A stretch of DNA of 64,000 nucleotides from assembly GCA_009667805.1 (NCBI GenBank), contig CM019067.1, forward strand, positions 160,041,049-160,105,048, given 5' to 3'. This stretch comes from Leptobrachium leishanense (lineage: Eukaryota; Chordata; Amphibia; Anura; Megophryidae). This document shows, piece after piece, positions 34,480 through 45,819 of the stretch (the first letter of the stretch is position 1; the number at the start of each line of letters is the position of its first letter). A program made the translations under genes and the position numbers. The notes beneath the pieces were generated by a model. It saw only the letters and a list, made by a program, of their open reading frames with translations, ran no database searches and was not told where the DNA came from.

Positions 34480-35369
34480 TCTTAGATTGTAAGCTCACGG
34501 GAACATGACCCTCTTAGATTGTAAATTCACGGGAACAGGACCCCTTAGATTGTAAGCTAACAGGAACAGGATCCTCTAGATTGTAAGATCAAAGGAAGAG
34601 GACCCCTTAGATTGTAAACTCACGGGAACAGGACCCCTTAGATTGTAAGCTTGTGGGACCCTTTAGATTGTAAACTCATGGGATAGAATGTAAGCTCCTG
34701 GGACCCCTTAGATTGTAAGCTTGTGGGACCCTTTAGATAGTAAACTCATGGGATAGAATGTAAGCTCATGGGACCCCTTAGATCGTAAGCCCATGGGACC
34801 CATTAGATTGTAAACTCATGGGATAGATTGTAAGCTAGTGGGACCCCTTAGATTGCAAACTCATGGGACCGTTTAGATTGTAAGCTCATGGGACCCCTTA
34901 GCATGTAAACTTGTGGGACCCCTTAGATTGTAAGCTCATGGGACCCATTAGATTGTAAACTCATGGGATAGATTGTAAGCTCGTGGGAGCCCTTAGATTG
35001 CAAGCTCATGGGACCGCATAGATTGTACCGGCTGGGTGGAGTAGAGGTAATGTCACTGCTCTGCATGGAGAGAGCCTGTGGAGTCATGGGTTCGATCCCA
35101 GCGAGCAACCTCTCCAGTAAGTGTCCTTGGCAAGACACCTAATGGTACATACTCGCCACCCAGGACATACTTGAAAACGAGAGAAATCTCAATGTATCCT
35201 TCCTGGTAAAATCCTTTCTCAAAAAAAAAAAAAAAGCTCATGGGACCACTTAGATTGTAAGGTCATGGGACCCCTTAGATTGTAAGGTCATGGGACCCCT
35301 TAGATTGCAAGCTCATGGGACCACATAGATTCTAAACTCATGGGATAGGTTGTAAACTCATGGGAGCCC
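34480..35369. repeat. Minisatellite with TTAGATTGTAAGCTCATGGG unit
   Basis: Around 30 units of roughly 20-30 bp, such as GGGACCCCTTAGATTGTAAG with CTCAT, run head to tail. A SINE interrupts at 35028-35235, and a Harbinger ends the array at 35370, after which it continues at 38491. The first, least regular units resemble the L2 3' tail sequence (AGATTGTGAGTTCC at 17126), suggesting the array grew from an L2 3' end. Confidence 0.9.
35028..35235 (+). repeat. tRNA-derived SINE with A and B boxes
   Basis: TGGAGTAGAGG at 35037-35047 fits an RNA polymerase III A box at 10 of 11 positions, and GGTTCGATCCC at 35089-35099 is a B box, spaced as in tRNA genes. A body with GGACATACTTGAAAACGAG and TATCCTTCCTGGTAAAA leads to a poly(A) tail of about 15. 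The same 3' part occurs alone at 11352-11432 and inside 12862-12935, so it may be shared with a LINE. It lies inside the minisatellite, whose units continue on both sides; no long target duplication is visible. Confidence 0.85.
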
Positions 35370-35610
35370 TTAGGCTAGGGACAGATGAGCGCATTTTCTG
35401 CAGCCACCGTCAAAATGTACGTCGACGCGTGCGCACGCATTTTTTCACGGAATGCGCTTGAGTGGTCGGACGATGCTCAATTCTGGACGTATTTCATGAC
35501 GGTGGGGTGAAAAAATAGTAAAAATCAGATGAATCTAATCACTTGAAAAATGAAAAAATAAGGGCAAGGGTTATAAAAAGCCATTTTGGGGATGGTGGCG
35601 TTTTTCAAAG

Positions 35611-37892
35611 ATGGATCCTGCACACGTCTTTGTGTTTGGTGTGATGGGGTACCTGTACCTAAAGAGGAAGAGAAAGCGGCGAACCTGGGTTCATGAAATC
35701 AACGCTGCCAGACCCACGCATGGACACTTCGTGACGCTGTACAGGCCACTGCGAGAGAGGGACCCCGTGAAGTTCTTCAACTACATGCGGATGTCCATCG
35801 CCTCCTTTGATGAACTGTTGTCGCGGGTACGGGAGCCACTGACCAAGAGGGACACCAACATGCGGCCCGCCATACCACCGGAGGAGATGATAGTCATCAC
35901 TTTGAGGTACGTACTGTCACACACCTGCATACATGACATCGCTGCCAGTCACCTGACATGAGTGCATCATGTCTGTAGTCACAAGCCCACTGTCACATAC
36001 ACACACACACGGGCATCACATCACACGTACATAATCATAAATGACTCCGACAACAATGTTGATAAATAATACTATAATATGAAAAGAAACTGTAATATAT
36101 TATGGACATATATTACAACTCGTAAACTGAAGGTCAGTATATATACAAAATCAAAACAATAACACATAACAAACAAATAATAAAACATATTTAGGTCATG
36201 TATCAAAGTTGCTGATACCGCGGAGCATCTGGGTCATGAGGGCCGGTGGTGTGGCTCCAGCTGGACCCCGACTCCGTGTGTGGCCTGGCTCCAGGGGGCA
36301 TGGCTGGGTGGGTGGACAGCACCTCACTGGAGACGGAAGATCCACTGGCGGATTGTGGCACAGCATGGTAGGCGGCTGCGTGATGGGGACGGGAAAGGAT
36401 GTCCTCCAATATTGCGAGAGATCTGTGGCGATACTCCATTTTCTCGCCTCGCTCATCCTGTTCAGGAGGAGCGTACATGCATTGGAGAACGACATGTCCA
36501 CGGAGTCCGCAAGCATGCAGCGTTGGTGTGCATGGGTGGTCTGTGCCTCCATGAACGTGACCATGGCCTGCTCCAGGTCTGCAGCCTGTGCCCTTCTCTT
36601 CTGGCCAGGTCTGGTGCTGACCGTTGTCGCGGTACCTGCCACCTGTGGTGTCGCCAAATCCTCCTCCATCTGCGACTCAGCACCACCCTGGTTCGCCTCC
36701 TCCTGGCAGCTGGCAGAATCTCCTGGCACCATTTGTTGTGCCTGGGTGCCGGAGGTCGATGGCTGGTCCATGCTGCTGACAGACCTGCGCGGCTCCTGGG
36801 TCCTGCGGAGGAACGATAGCTGCTCTGCATAAATGTAGCCACGGACCTTTTTTGCACCAGCTCCAGAGCGCGCAGCCATGGCCTGCTTCTTCTGGACGCG
36901 CATGTGTAGTTGTCGTGTACTGTGCGCCATTTGTTCATCGCCTCTTGTGCTGAAAAACATGATGAGAGTGACATTAGCTTGTGTTCATGGTATGTGATCA
37001 TATTCAAACAGTTTTGTTTTGTCTTCTAGGTATCTCGGTAGTGGGTGCAGTTTGAAGGATCTGCATTATAGCTTCCGCGTTGGCAGATCAACAGCTGGTG
37101 AGATCGTCCGCAAGGTGTGCCAAACCATATGGAGACCATGAAGGGCGAATGTTTGCCAAGACCGACACATACGGCATGTCTGGAAATTGCAGCAGGATTC
37201 TGGGAGAGAGCCAACTTTCCAAACTGCCTGGGCGCCGTGGATGGCAAACATGTCCGCATAGTGGCTCACTGTATCAGAATTATAAACATTACTTTTCTAT
37301 AGGCCTACTGGCGGTGTCAGATGCCAACTATAGTTTCGTGTATGTGGATGTCGGTTCATACGGCAAAGACTCTGACTCCACACTGTTCAGGAACTCCACA
37401 CTGTGGAATGAAATTGAGAGTGGGACCCTGAACATCCCCAGACCCGCACCATTGCCTGGCAGTGACGTGGCACCCCTATGCCTTCGTGGGTGACGAAGCA
37501 TTCGGCCTATCCACACACCTCCTACGGCCCTACTCTGGGACACACCTGACTGTGAAGAAGCGGGTGTTTAATTATAGGCTGTCGCGGGCGAGACGGTATG
37601 TGGAGTGTACCTTTGGCATACTGACCAACAGTGGAGGATTCTACATAGACCGCTGGATGTGAATGTGGACTTCTGTGTGGACATAGTGAAATGCTGTTGC
37701 ATTCTACATAATTATGTGCGGGCCAGGGATGGTTTTAATTTTGACGATACCCTCACAGTTGTCGGTCTTGAGGATGATGTGAACTATGACATCATAGCTG
37801 TGAATAGATACAGCAACAGGTATCGCGATGCTCTATCTAATTATTTCATCAGTGATGCAGGTGAGGTGCCCTGGCAGCTGGGGAGCATTTGA
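35611..37892 (+). pseudogene. Harbinger DDE transposase, two exons, frameshifted
   Basis: Nuclease of PIF/Harbinger transposons. Exon 1 runs from ATG 35611 to 35906 (opening MDPAHVFVFG, with FFNYMRMSIASFDELL), followed by a GTACGT donor. An acceptor TTTTGTCTTCTAG ends at 37029, and joining restores the reading LRYLGSGCSLKDLHYSFRVG. Later parts are GAVDGKH (first catalytic aspartate), YVDVGSYGKDSDST (second), FVGDEAFGL, and RVFNYRLSRARRYVECTFG with the glutamate, then LHNYVRARDG and a stop at 37892. Shifts near 37125, 37262, 37470 and 37620 break the frame, so this copy is dead, though the catalytic residues remain. The 1.1-kb intron contains the antisense gene's exon 2. Confidence 0.92.
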
Positions 37893-38168
37893 GTTTCACA
37901 TCAATGATTTCATTTGTTTGTTTATTATCATTTTTGTGATTTACATTTATGGGATTATGAATTAAATAATATTATACTCACTCTGTATGTGCTGCTCCTT
38001 CTCGGACCAGGTATCGTACTCCGGGTACACCTGACGGGACACCTCGACCCATGCGCTCGCCTTCCTCCCCTTGTCCTTATAACGCTCGCAGGCTGTATCC
38101 CAGATCCCTGGATGCTCCCCCACAGCGCTTATCAGCCTCTCCACGTCCATCTCTGGTCCAGCAGCCAT
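36196..38168 (-). pseudogene. Harbinger Myb/MADF-like protein, two exons, one frameshift
   Basis: The companion protein of Harbinger transposases, which binds the element ends and brings the nuclease to the nucleus in studied relatives. Exon 1 starts at ATG 38168 (MAAGPEMDVERLISAVGEHP), with a MADF/Myb-like domain including WVEVSRQVYPEYDTWSEKE, to a GTGAGT donor at 37981. Exon 2 follows a TTTTTCAG acceptor (ends 36950): QEAMNKWRTVHDNYT continues the domain in frame. A one-base loss shortly after shifts to the frame with RSGAGAKKVRGYIYAEQLSF, a typical region of these proteins, then a serine/glutamine-rich part and LSQYWR, ending at 36196. The intron (36950-37981) contains the transposase's exon 2. 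Confidence 0.85.
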
Positions 38169-38490
38169 GTTCAACGGTCGCAGGTACACTCCAACGAACT
38201 GCAGGAAACTTTGGCAGTTTGGACGTGATGTACGCCGCACACTAGCAGCGTCTGACGTCTCCTAATCACGCACACACGCTGCCATGCGGCCGCCGCGCAC
38301 TTTGTACGTCAGTAGCAGCGGTTTCACGTTCTGATAAAAATGCGTTCATTTGCTGGTTGCGTGGTGTCGGCGCACTTTCGTACGCACGTACTGCGTATAT
38401 TGGCCGTCATTGGCCGTTATGTGCTGCTACTGCCGCCGTGATTTAGTGCGTCTGCACGCGCGTTCCGACTGCCCCACTCTGACCCTAGCC

Positions 38491-38675
38491 TAAGATTGTA
38501 AATTCATGGGACCCCTTAGATTGTAAGCTCATGGGATAAATTGTTAACTCATGGGACCCCTTAGATTGCAAGCTCATGGGACTGCTTCGATTGTAAGTTT
38601 ATGGGACCGCTTAGATTGCAAGCTCATGGGACCCCTTAGATTGTAAATTCATGGGACCCCTTAGATTGCAAGCTC
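38491..38675. repeat. Minisatellite, continuation after the Harbinger
   Basis: The TTAGATTGTAAGCTCATGGG units resume directly after the Harbinger right end and fade near 38675, confirming that the transposon entered the array. Confidence 0.9.
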
Positions 38676-39079
38676 AGTGCAGAATGTGATCTGAACCCAG
38701 CAGTTTGCACCGGTCACCATAAACCCCACCTGGCATTGCTGGCGCTCTGAGTTAATCCTCCATTTCTTTGTACTGGAGCAAAGGTACAGAGGGTCCATGT
38801 ATGACATCACAATCCAACAGGGCAATAAAATTGACTTCATTAAAACATCGACAACCTCTCAAAGACTGCACGGGTCCAAAACGCCACCTTCTCCACCCAC
38901 TGCCATGATCCAAACATCTTATGGGTGAGGAGCTCATTATATTACCCAGGGCTGAGCAGAGCTATGTGTGGCTGCGCAACTGAAACTACAGGGAGTCAAG
39001 GGGGTTCCCGTGCTGCGTCGGTTTGATGCGCACGCAGCCAGCAGTATGCTGGTTGCACGCGCATGCGCATTACTGTTTC
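38676..39079. other. No gene recognised
   Basis: Mixed-composition DNA between minisatellite and LINE. No coding or RNA signature recognised. Confidence 0.35.
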
Positions 39080-40650
39080 GGTGGTTGTTGTGCCATTCGC
39101 CTGAAGGGAAATGGGTGCAGGAAGGAGGTTTTAGAGGGAGGGAAGACAAGAAGTTTTGTTTTTGAGAGGTTGAGCTTTAGGACATGGGAAGTCATCCAGT
39201 CGGAGACAGCTGAGAGGCAGACTGTAACGCGGTCCAACACCGGAGAGATATCGGGAGAGGAAAGGTAGATTTGGGTGTCGCCAGCATAGAGATGATAATT
39301 GAAACCATAGGACAAGATGAGGTTTCCCAGAGAGGCAGTATAAATTGAGAAGAGTAGGGGACCCAGAACAGAGCCTTGAGGAACCCCAACTGAAATAGGA
39401 ACAGATGGTGAAGAGGCACCAGCAAAGGAGACACTGAAGGAGCGAAGAGAGAGATAGGAAGAGAACCAAGAGAGAGTGACATCACTGAGGCCAAGATGAC
39501 ACAGCGTGAGGAGCAAAAGATGGTGGTCAACAGTGTCGAATGCAGCAGAAAGGTCAAGAAGATTAAGGAAGGAGAAGTGACCTTTGGTTTTAGCAGCAGC
39601 CAAATCATTAGTCACCTTGGTCAGAGCCAGGGCCGGCCCGTCCATGGAGCAGGGTGGAGCAGCCGCTCCAGGCAGCCCTTTGTTAGGGGCAGCATTTTGC
39701 CACCCTGGCAAAGGCCATGGCATGGAGAACGCTCAGCCCGAACAAGGCACGGCCCTCCAGCAGGCTGGTGTTTCGTGGAGAAAGTCAGGTGCGCCCACCC
39801 CTCTAGCAGGATGTGCCCACCCCTTTCAGCAGGCCTCGCCCACCCCTTTATAGGGAGAGACTGGCCGCTTCATCTGCCCAATGAGTGATACATCGGATCT
39901 TGGATTAGAGATATGGGGGTGCTCCAGACCTGTCTGACCCCCTGGATAATATTGGTGCCCGTCTGTGTGTATCCAGGGGGCTCTGTTTAATGTGTTGGTT
40001 GTTTCCGGGAGAACAAGTTTTGAGCTAGACCTGTTTCCGGGGGAGGGACTTGACGTCTGTTCCCTGCAGGGAATGCGGTGCTGGCCAGGATCCGGAATGC
40101 TGCAGGCTCAGGGCTCCATGGCTGAGTCTGTGGATGGAGATGAGCTGGGGAGTGATGATGGGTTCCAGGGAGAGAGGCCCTGTTGCACCTACTACTGCCT
40201 TTACCTGTACCAGGCAGGGAGGTCAGACCTGTGTGTAACACTCACACTGTCTGGGGGGAGGGGGTCATTTACCAGACTGAGACACCTGACCCCTGTACAC
40301 ACAGCTATCAATTTCCAGACTGACAGGTCAAATCTCCATATAACACTCACTGTGCATGTTGTTATTTTGCAGCCTGTCACAGCCGCTCTCAGACAGTGGG
40401 TTTTATTGCTGTGGAGCTCTGTTACGCTCACACACACACTGGACATTGAGTTTTATTGCTGTGGAGCTTTGTAATAAGTTCATACACGTTGCATGTTTTA
40501 TTCTGGGGGGGGGCAGCAATTTGTCCATCGTTCAAGGCAGCACAGTGGCTTGGGCCGGCCCTGGTCAGAGCAGTCTCAGTAGAGTGCTGGGTGCGAAAGC
40601 CAGACTGGTGCGGATTGAGTAAAGAGTTAGCAGCATATTGGTTACCATCT
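39080..40650 (-). pseudogene. L2-type LINE reverse transcriptase, split by hAT
   Basis: On the minus strand, right to left: a short upstream piece (40650-40572), the hAT insertion, then a long open stretch from 39627 with [13 protein letters not shown] (first catalytic region), [36 protein letters not shown], and [11 protein letters not shown]. The last should be YADD; here the second-position aspartate is glycine, so this copy lost a catalytic residue. The thumb region follows ([19 protein letters not shown]) to about 39100. It is related to, but older than, the L2 copies at 47.5 and 56.9 kb. Confidence 0.88.
39620..40571 (+). mobile_element. hAT family G element, 936 bp, 8-bp duplication GTCAGAGC
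   Basis: The element is 39628-40563, beginning CAGGGCCGGCCCGTCCATGG and ending TTGGGCCGGCCCTG. GTCAGAGC flanks it exactly at 39620-39627 and 40564-40571. The right end repeats the family's subterminal unit (TTTTATTGCTGTGGAGCTCT) at 40402 and 40450, then a G run and CAGCACAGTGGCTTGG. The interior has no transposase. It interrupts an L2 reverse transcriptase and therefore is younger than it. Confidence 0.94.
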
Positions 40651-40734
40651 CTCTATAATTTATAAAGAGATACATGAGTAATAGAAAAATAGAATAGTAA
40701 TTTTGCTCTGATCTCTTCCAGAGATAAAAAATAT

Positions 40735-41619
40735 GTACAGGGTTATTCAAAGAGATTCGAAAAGTCACCACACATTCGGTGACTTTTCGTTCTCTTCAAT
40801 TCGGTTCCTTTTGCCGATCCCATTTCAGCGACCCTGCGGTGTATTCAGCAAGCACCACAGGGTCCCCGAATTGCAGGGAAAAGCTACCGCAAACCCGATG
40901 AAAATGAACCGCAAAACCCAGCGAATGCACTACGAAAACCCACAAAAACATCTGAATTAACCTGCCGAAAACCACGGAAAAACCTGAGCAGGAGCCGATC
41001 ACACGCAGCGAAGCCTCCGGAGAAAGCCGAGAAAGTCGAGACCGCAGAGTGCAGTGAATAAATTAGCAAAACAGTTTGCATGAATGTTTGAAAAGTGAAA
41101 CGCTGTTTGCAAAGAAACTACTGAGCGAAAATGTCTGAAATTTACATATGAGGTCCAAGGAATGATAATAAAAAGGGCTGTTACAGAAAAAATAAGAAAA
41201 CTTAAAAAAATTCAGAAAAATGCTTAAAATATCCTAAAAAATTTATAAATAAAGAGACTCTTTACTGCAGAATTTTATAATGAACGGTTTATTAGATATT
41301 GAATTAAAACGGGATTATTTTTAACATTGAAGCCTATGGGATTCTCCTGAATAAATTTGCCAAATTAAACCACCGAATGGCAGGGCATTTCGGGAACCTT
41401 TCACTGCTGGTTTGTGTTCTCTACAGTGCTTTTTCATGGGGTTTTCACTGCCCTCGAAAAGGCACCGAACAGGCACTGTATGTTCAGGCAATTCGCCAGG
41501 ATTTGGCGAATTGCCTGCTCTCTGGATAGCCGAATGGCCAAGAAAGGTGATCGAACGCTGATTTTCAGCGTTCAGTTACCTTTCTCAAGCAATTTGGATC
41601 TCTTTGAATAACCCTGGTA
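40735..41619 (-). mobile_element. Family F element, copy 4
   Basis: The element is 40738-41616 with CAGGGTTATTCAAAGAG and CTCTTTGAATAACCCTG ends and GTA at 40735-40737 and 41617-41619. It is in the orientation of copy 2. A TCACCACACATTCGGTGACTTT-type stem at the left and the GCAATTCGCCAGGATTTGGCG palindrome at the right repeat the family pattern. Confidence 0.9.
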
Positions 41620-42413
41620 GTCTGTATTTGCAAGAAAGAAAATGATATTGACAATTGTTAATAAAAATCATACAATTTTGAATTAACTACTGAGTACTGG
41701 GTTGTTTTTTTATGCCGCAGGTCTTTTAATCAAGCTGAACACTTTGCAGGGAGTAGTTTGGTGGTATATAGCCAGATATTTTATGCAGTTGCCTCTATTG
41801 GGAGATGTATGGATGGATGTTAGCCTTTCAGTACAGAACAGAATTCCTGATACCTTGGAAATTGAAGCGGTTTTTTTTTTCTTCATTTTTTAATGATACT
41901 ATAATGTCCCTATTCAGAATACAGCATTCTTGCAAACAGCACACAATTATGTGCTTGAATACTGCAGTATAATTTTGTCAGGCAGACAGCCTGCTTTAAA
42001 TTTAGAAGAATGACTGAAAGTCTACCTGTAATGTTTACATCAGAAAGCATTATTACTTAGAGACCTACGCTCTTATCTAGGTAACTGGTATATCTACCTA
42101 ACTTGTATAGTCCATAAATGTCAAGTTTTGTCAGTTCCTACTGCGTAAGGACACCTAATTGGACATCAACTGCTAAAGTGACTGATCACAAATGACCATG
42201 CCTCTCATCTTATTTCCATCTCCCTATCTCTTTAGCTTTTTCCCTTTCCCTCTTGACTACCAGGTTTAAGTATACCAGGATACCAAAGAATCAGCAGAAT
42301 ATAGAGAGGCTAGAATTTCAAGCAATGGAGAGAACCAGTACTCAAATTATTTCTCCCATCTGCTGTATTTCTTGACACATTATAATTATTTATAATGCTC
42401 CATCATACGTATA
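41620..42413. other. No gene recognised
   Basis: AT-rich unique DNA. Nothing nameable. Confidence 0.35.
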
Positions 42414-44742
42414 TACAGTTGTGCTCATAAGTTTACATACCCTGGCAGAATTTATGATTTATTAGCTGTTATTCAGAGAATTTGAATGATAACACAAAAA
42501 CATTTCTTTCACTCATGGTTAGTGTTTGCCTGAAACCATTTATTATCAATCAAGTGTGTTTACTCTTTTCAAATCATAATGACAACAGAAACAACCCAAA
42601 TGACCCTGATCAAAAGTTTACATACCCCAATTCTTGATACCGTGTATTGCCCCCTTTAACTTCAATGACAGCTTGAAGTCTTTTGTGGTATTTGTGGATG
42701 AGGCTCTTTATCGTCTCAGATGGTAAAGCTGTCCATTCTTTTTGACAAAAAGTCTCCAGTTCCTGTAAATTCTTGGTTTGTCTTGCATGAACTGCACGTT
42801 TGAGATCTCCCCAAAGTGGCTCAATGATATTGAGGTCAGGAGACTAAGATGGCCACTCCAGAACCTTCACTATATTCTGCTGTAGCCAATGACAAGTTGA
42901 CTTGGCCTTGTGTTTTGGATCATTGTCATACTGGAATGTTCAAGTACGTCCCAAGCGTAGCTTCCGGGCTGATGAATGCAAATTTTCCTCCAGTATTTTT
43001 TGATAACATACTGCATACATCCTGCCATCAATTTTAACCAAATTTCCTGTGCCTTTGTAGCTCACACATCCCCAAAGCATCAGCGATCCACCTCCAGGTT
43101 TCACAGTAGGAATGGTGTACCTTTCATCATAGGCCTTGTTGACTCCTCTCCAAATGTAGCGTTTATGCTTGTGACAAAAAGTTCAATTTTGGTCTCATCA
43201 GTCCAAATGTGTAACGTGGGACGGGGACCTGACCTGACATGGGTGCAGAATGGTGTGAGCTTAAGCGCAGTGATAGACAAGATACAGACGTAAACAGATC
43301 TCAAAATAGAAATACCAGGTTTATTTGTAACCCAAATAAACACAAATATAAAATACCAACTATAAAACCAAAACAGAATAAATGCAAGAAACAGAATGCA
43401 AAACTAACACAACAAGAGAGGTCTAAACACTAGAGACCACATGAATATCAGATATAGCACAGAAAGAAATAAAATACTTGACAGATAAACGCAATGAACA
43501 ATATATCCAGAAAACAAAATCACAATGAACAGGCAGAGGAATATAACAGAACTAGCGGAGGAGTAAACAGTAAGACAAAACCTGAAAGTAAAGTCCTAAA
43601 GGGTAACTTGAAAACATACAGGAGAACCAGAGCAACAGATCCCTACCAAAACTGCAAGGTAAGTAATTAGGATCAAGGTGAACAAGAGGCTTGGAACAAA
43701 GTAGACTGAGGCTCAGAACAAAATGAGGCAGCGCCCTTCCTAGGGCGATGCCTGCCTTTATACAAAGTTCAATTAAGAACAATTGAGTCCAGGTAAGTGT
43801 CCAGGCCTGGAATCCAAAAAATGAACAAAATGAAAAGTCCAAAGCAGCAACTACTGCCAGAGGGGGCGCCAGAGACGCAGGACGTCACAAAATGACTTTG
43901 TGACAGAAGGCTTGAGGCTTGTCTCTGTGCTGTTTGGCATACGGTAAGCGTGATACTTTGTGGCATTTGGATAGTAATGGCTTTCTTCTGGCGACTCGAC
44001 CATGCAGCCCATCTTTCTTCAAGTGCATCCTTATTGTGCATCTCGAAACAGCCACACCACATGTTTTCAGAGAATATTGTATTTCACCTGAAGTTATTTG
44101 TGGGTTTTTCTTTGCATCCCGAACAATTTTCCTGGCAGTTGTGGCTGAAATTTTAGTTGGTGGCTTGGTTTCAACAGAACCCCTCATTTTCCACTTAATT
44201 AGAGTTTGAACACTGCTGATTGGCATTCTCAATTCCTTGGATATCTTTTTATATCCCTTTCCTGTTTTATACAGTTCAACTACCTTTTCTCACAGATCCT
44301 TTGACAATTATTTTGCTTTCCCTATGGCTCAGAATCCAGAAACATCATTGCAGCAGTGGATGAAAGATACAAGGGTCTGTCAGGAGTCCAGAAACTCATT
44401 GACCTTTTATACACACACACTAATTACAAGGAAACAGTTCACAGGTGAGGATGGTTACCTTTAATAGCCATTCAAACCCGTTTGTGTCACCTTGTGTGCA
44501 TGTTATGAGGCCAAAATCACCAGGGTATGTAAACTTTTGATCAGGGTCATTTGGGTAGTTTCTGTTGTCATTATGAGATAAAAAAAAAAAGCGTAAACAC
44601 ACTTGATTGATAATAAATGGCTTCAGCCAAACACTAACCATGAGTGAAAGAAAGGTTTTCGTGTTATCATTCATATTCTCTGAATAATGGCCAAGAAATC
44701 ATAAATTCTACCAGGGTATGTAAACTTATGAGCACAATTGAA
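42414..44742 (-). mobile_element. Tc1-like transposon, copy 2, split by solo-LTR-like element
   Basis: Inverted ends CAGTTGTGCTCATAAGTTTA (42416) and complement (to 44740) bound the element; TA precedes on the left, while the right flank is AA, probably mutated. Removing 43210-43894 leaves about 1.64 kb, a normal Tc1 length. The minus-strand transposase is decayed: a segment at 44232-43885 has SATTARKIVRDAKKNPQIT and GVAVSRCTIRMHLKKDGL, then stops at the insertion; WTDETKIELFV resumes beyond it, followed by broken C-terminal pieces down to about 42650. It belongs to a different Tc1 lineage from copies 1 and 3. Confidence 0.92.
43205..43894. mobile_element. Solo-LTR-like insertion, 680 bp, 5-bp duplication AAATG
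   Basis: The insert is 43210-43889, beginning TGTAACGTGGGAC and ending GGACGTCACA, so it has TG...CA ends with a short inverted TGTAACGT/ACGTCACA pair. AAATG flanks it at 43205-43209 and 43890-43894. This is the signature of a single LTR left by recombination between two LTRs of an endogenous retrovirus or Gypsy-type element. No internal coding region remains. It cuts the Tc1 transposase just before the WTDETK motif. Confidence 0.8.
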
Positions 44743-45216
44743 TACAATGGATAGGGCAAGACAAACATAAAATTAACAAATCAGTTTGACAGATTGAAAA
44801 TGTTGGAGAATTATAGGAAAGATACAAAGTTTCAGCTCAGCACCAAAGAAGGCTTGATGCTGAGCTGAAACTTTATATTATATGTTACATACATTTCCAT
44901 AATTGATGGCCCAAATGTTGAGTTACCACTTATCCAGCATTTTTAAAACAATCATGGGTCAACAATGGTCGTCTAGGAGCCTTTAGCAACAATGACCCTA
45001 TAATAGGGAGTCACTAATCAAGTTTCCTTCTGCAAGCAACTGGAAGAAGTGGATACTGTCCTCTACACCCTTTGACCAAGGATGAGTATTTGATCTTTTC
45101 ATGTAAATTTTATTTAGTGCTAAGTAATTTTGGAAATTCCTCATGTAATTCATTGAAAATATGTTTTTATTAGCTGTTTGGTTCTTTACTTCTATGGTAG
45201 ATCAATGTCTCCAATA
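44743..45216. other. No gene; contains a 17-bp perfect hairpin at 44826-44874
   Basis: Arms 44826-44842 (AAAGTTTCAGCTCAGCA) and 44858-44874 pair perfectly around a 15-base loop. The remainder is AT-rich unique sequence. Confidence 0.5.
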
Positions 45217-45368
45217 GTTTAGGTCAGGGGTACTCACCCTTGGCTTTCCAGACGTATTGAAGGTACGTTTCCCACAAGGAACTGTCGACTAAACAAGTGT
45301 TTGAGTATCAAACGAGATATAACACTGTAATATTGGGAGGGTCAAAATTGAGCACTCTTGGTTTAGGT
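45217..45368. mobile_element. Short hAT MITE, 136 bp
   Basis: GTTTAGGT flanks 45225-45360 exactly (45217-45224 and 45361-45368). The ends CAGGGGTACTCA and TGAGCACTCTTG are inverted at 9 of 12 positions. Size, CAGGGGT start and 8-bp duplication point to hAT. Confidence 0.85.
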
Positions 45369-45472
45369 AGCCATTCGGTAATATATTGATTATCTAATGA
45401 TAATTCTAATATAACTCTAGGAAATCAAATTCCTATTGGAGCATTGATAGAGATATTTACTGAAGTGGTTTC

Positions 45473-45658
45473 TTGCAGGTCTATTCACTAAAGGTAAAAC
45501 TCAGGAGAACCTGCAGGAGAGGAGAACAATCTAAACCAAATAATCGATTTGGAAAGTGAGATGACTGGGAGAATTTTTTACTGGTTTGGCTATTTTGACC
45601 TAGAATTTTCTCTTCTGCCACTTCTCCTACGTTTCACCTTTAGTGAATAGACCTGTTG
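45473..45658. mobile_element. MITE with CAGGTCTATTCACTAAAGG termini, 180 bp
   Basis: The element is 45476-45655; the ends CAGGTCTATTCACTAAAGGT and ACCTTTAGTGAATAGACCTG are perfect inverted repeats. TTG at 45473-45475 and 45656-45658 is a 3-bp target duplication. The termini resemble those of family F (CAGGGTTATTCA), so both probably used related transposases. Confidence 0.88.
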
Positions 45659-45819
45659 GCCTTTCTAGGTTTTGCTGCACCCCAATACAGCTTTCACACT
45701 TTGAATAGCTTTAAAGCATTTTTAGTAGGAATATTTGTCACCCCTAAGAAAAGTTATTTTATACCATATTCATTGACAGAATGGCATAGCAGAATTTGTT
45801 TTTCTTTATACATTTTAGC

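Larger units (their letters stand above)
35370..38493 (+). mobile_element. PIF/Harbinger transposon, complete, 3118 bp
   Basis: The element is 35373-38490, beginning GGCTAGGGACAGATGAG and ending CCCCACTCTGACCCTAGCC. The flanks are TTA (35370-35372) and TAA (38491-38493), an imperfect 3-bp duplication in TTAGATTG minisatellite units. It carries the two genes expected of Harbingers: a DDE transposase on the plus strand and a Myb/MADF-like DNA-binding protein on the minus strand. Their exons interlock (see the two gene entries). The MITEs at 16172-16593 and 63184-63455 share its ends. Confidence 0.95.

Noticed and set aside
35028..35110. A/B box region considered as a functional tRNA gene
   Set aside because: No cloverleaf acceptor stem closes, and the unit ends in a SINE body with poly(A).
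36209..36832. 207- and 179-residue plus-strand frames
   Set aside because: These are shadows of the Myb-like exon 2, whose minus-strand reading has the recognisable KWRTVHDNYT and GAKKVRGYIYAEQLSF segments.
44826..44874. Perfect 17-bp hairpin considered as a microRNA precursor
   Set aside because: The stem is too short for a typical precursor and the flanks do not extend the pairing.
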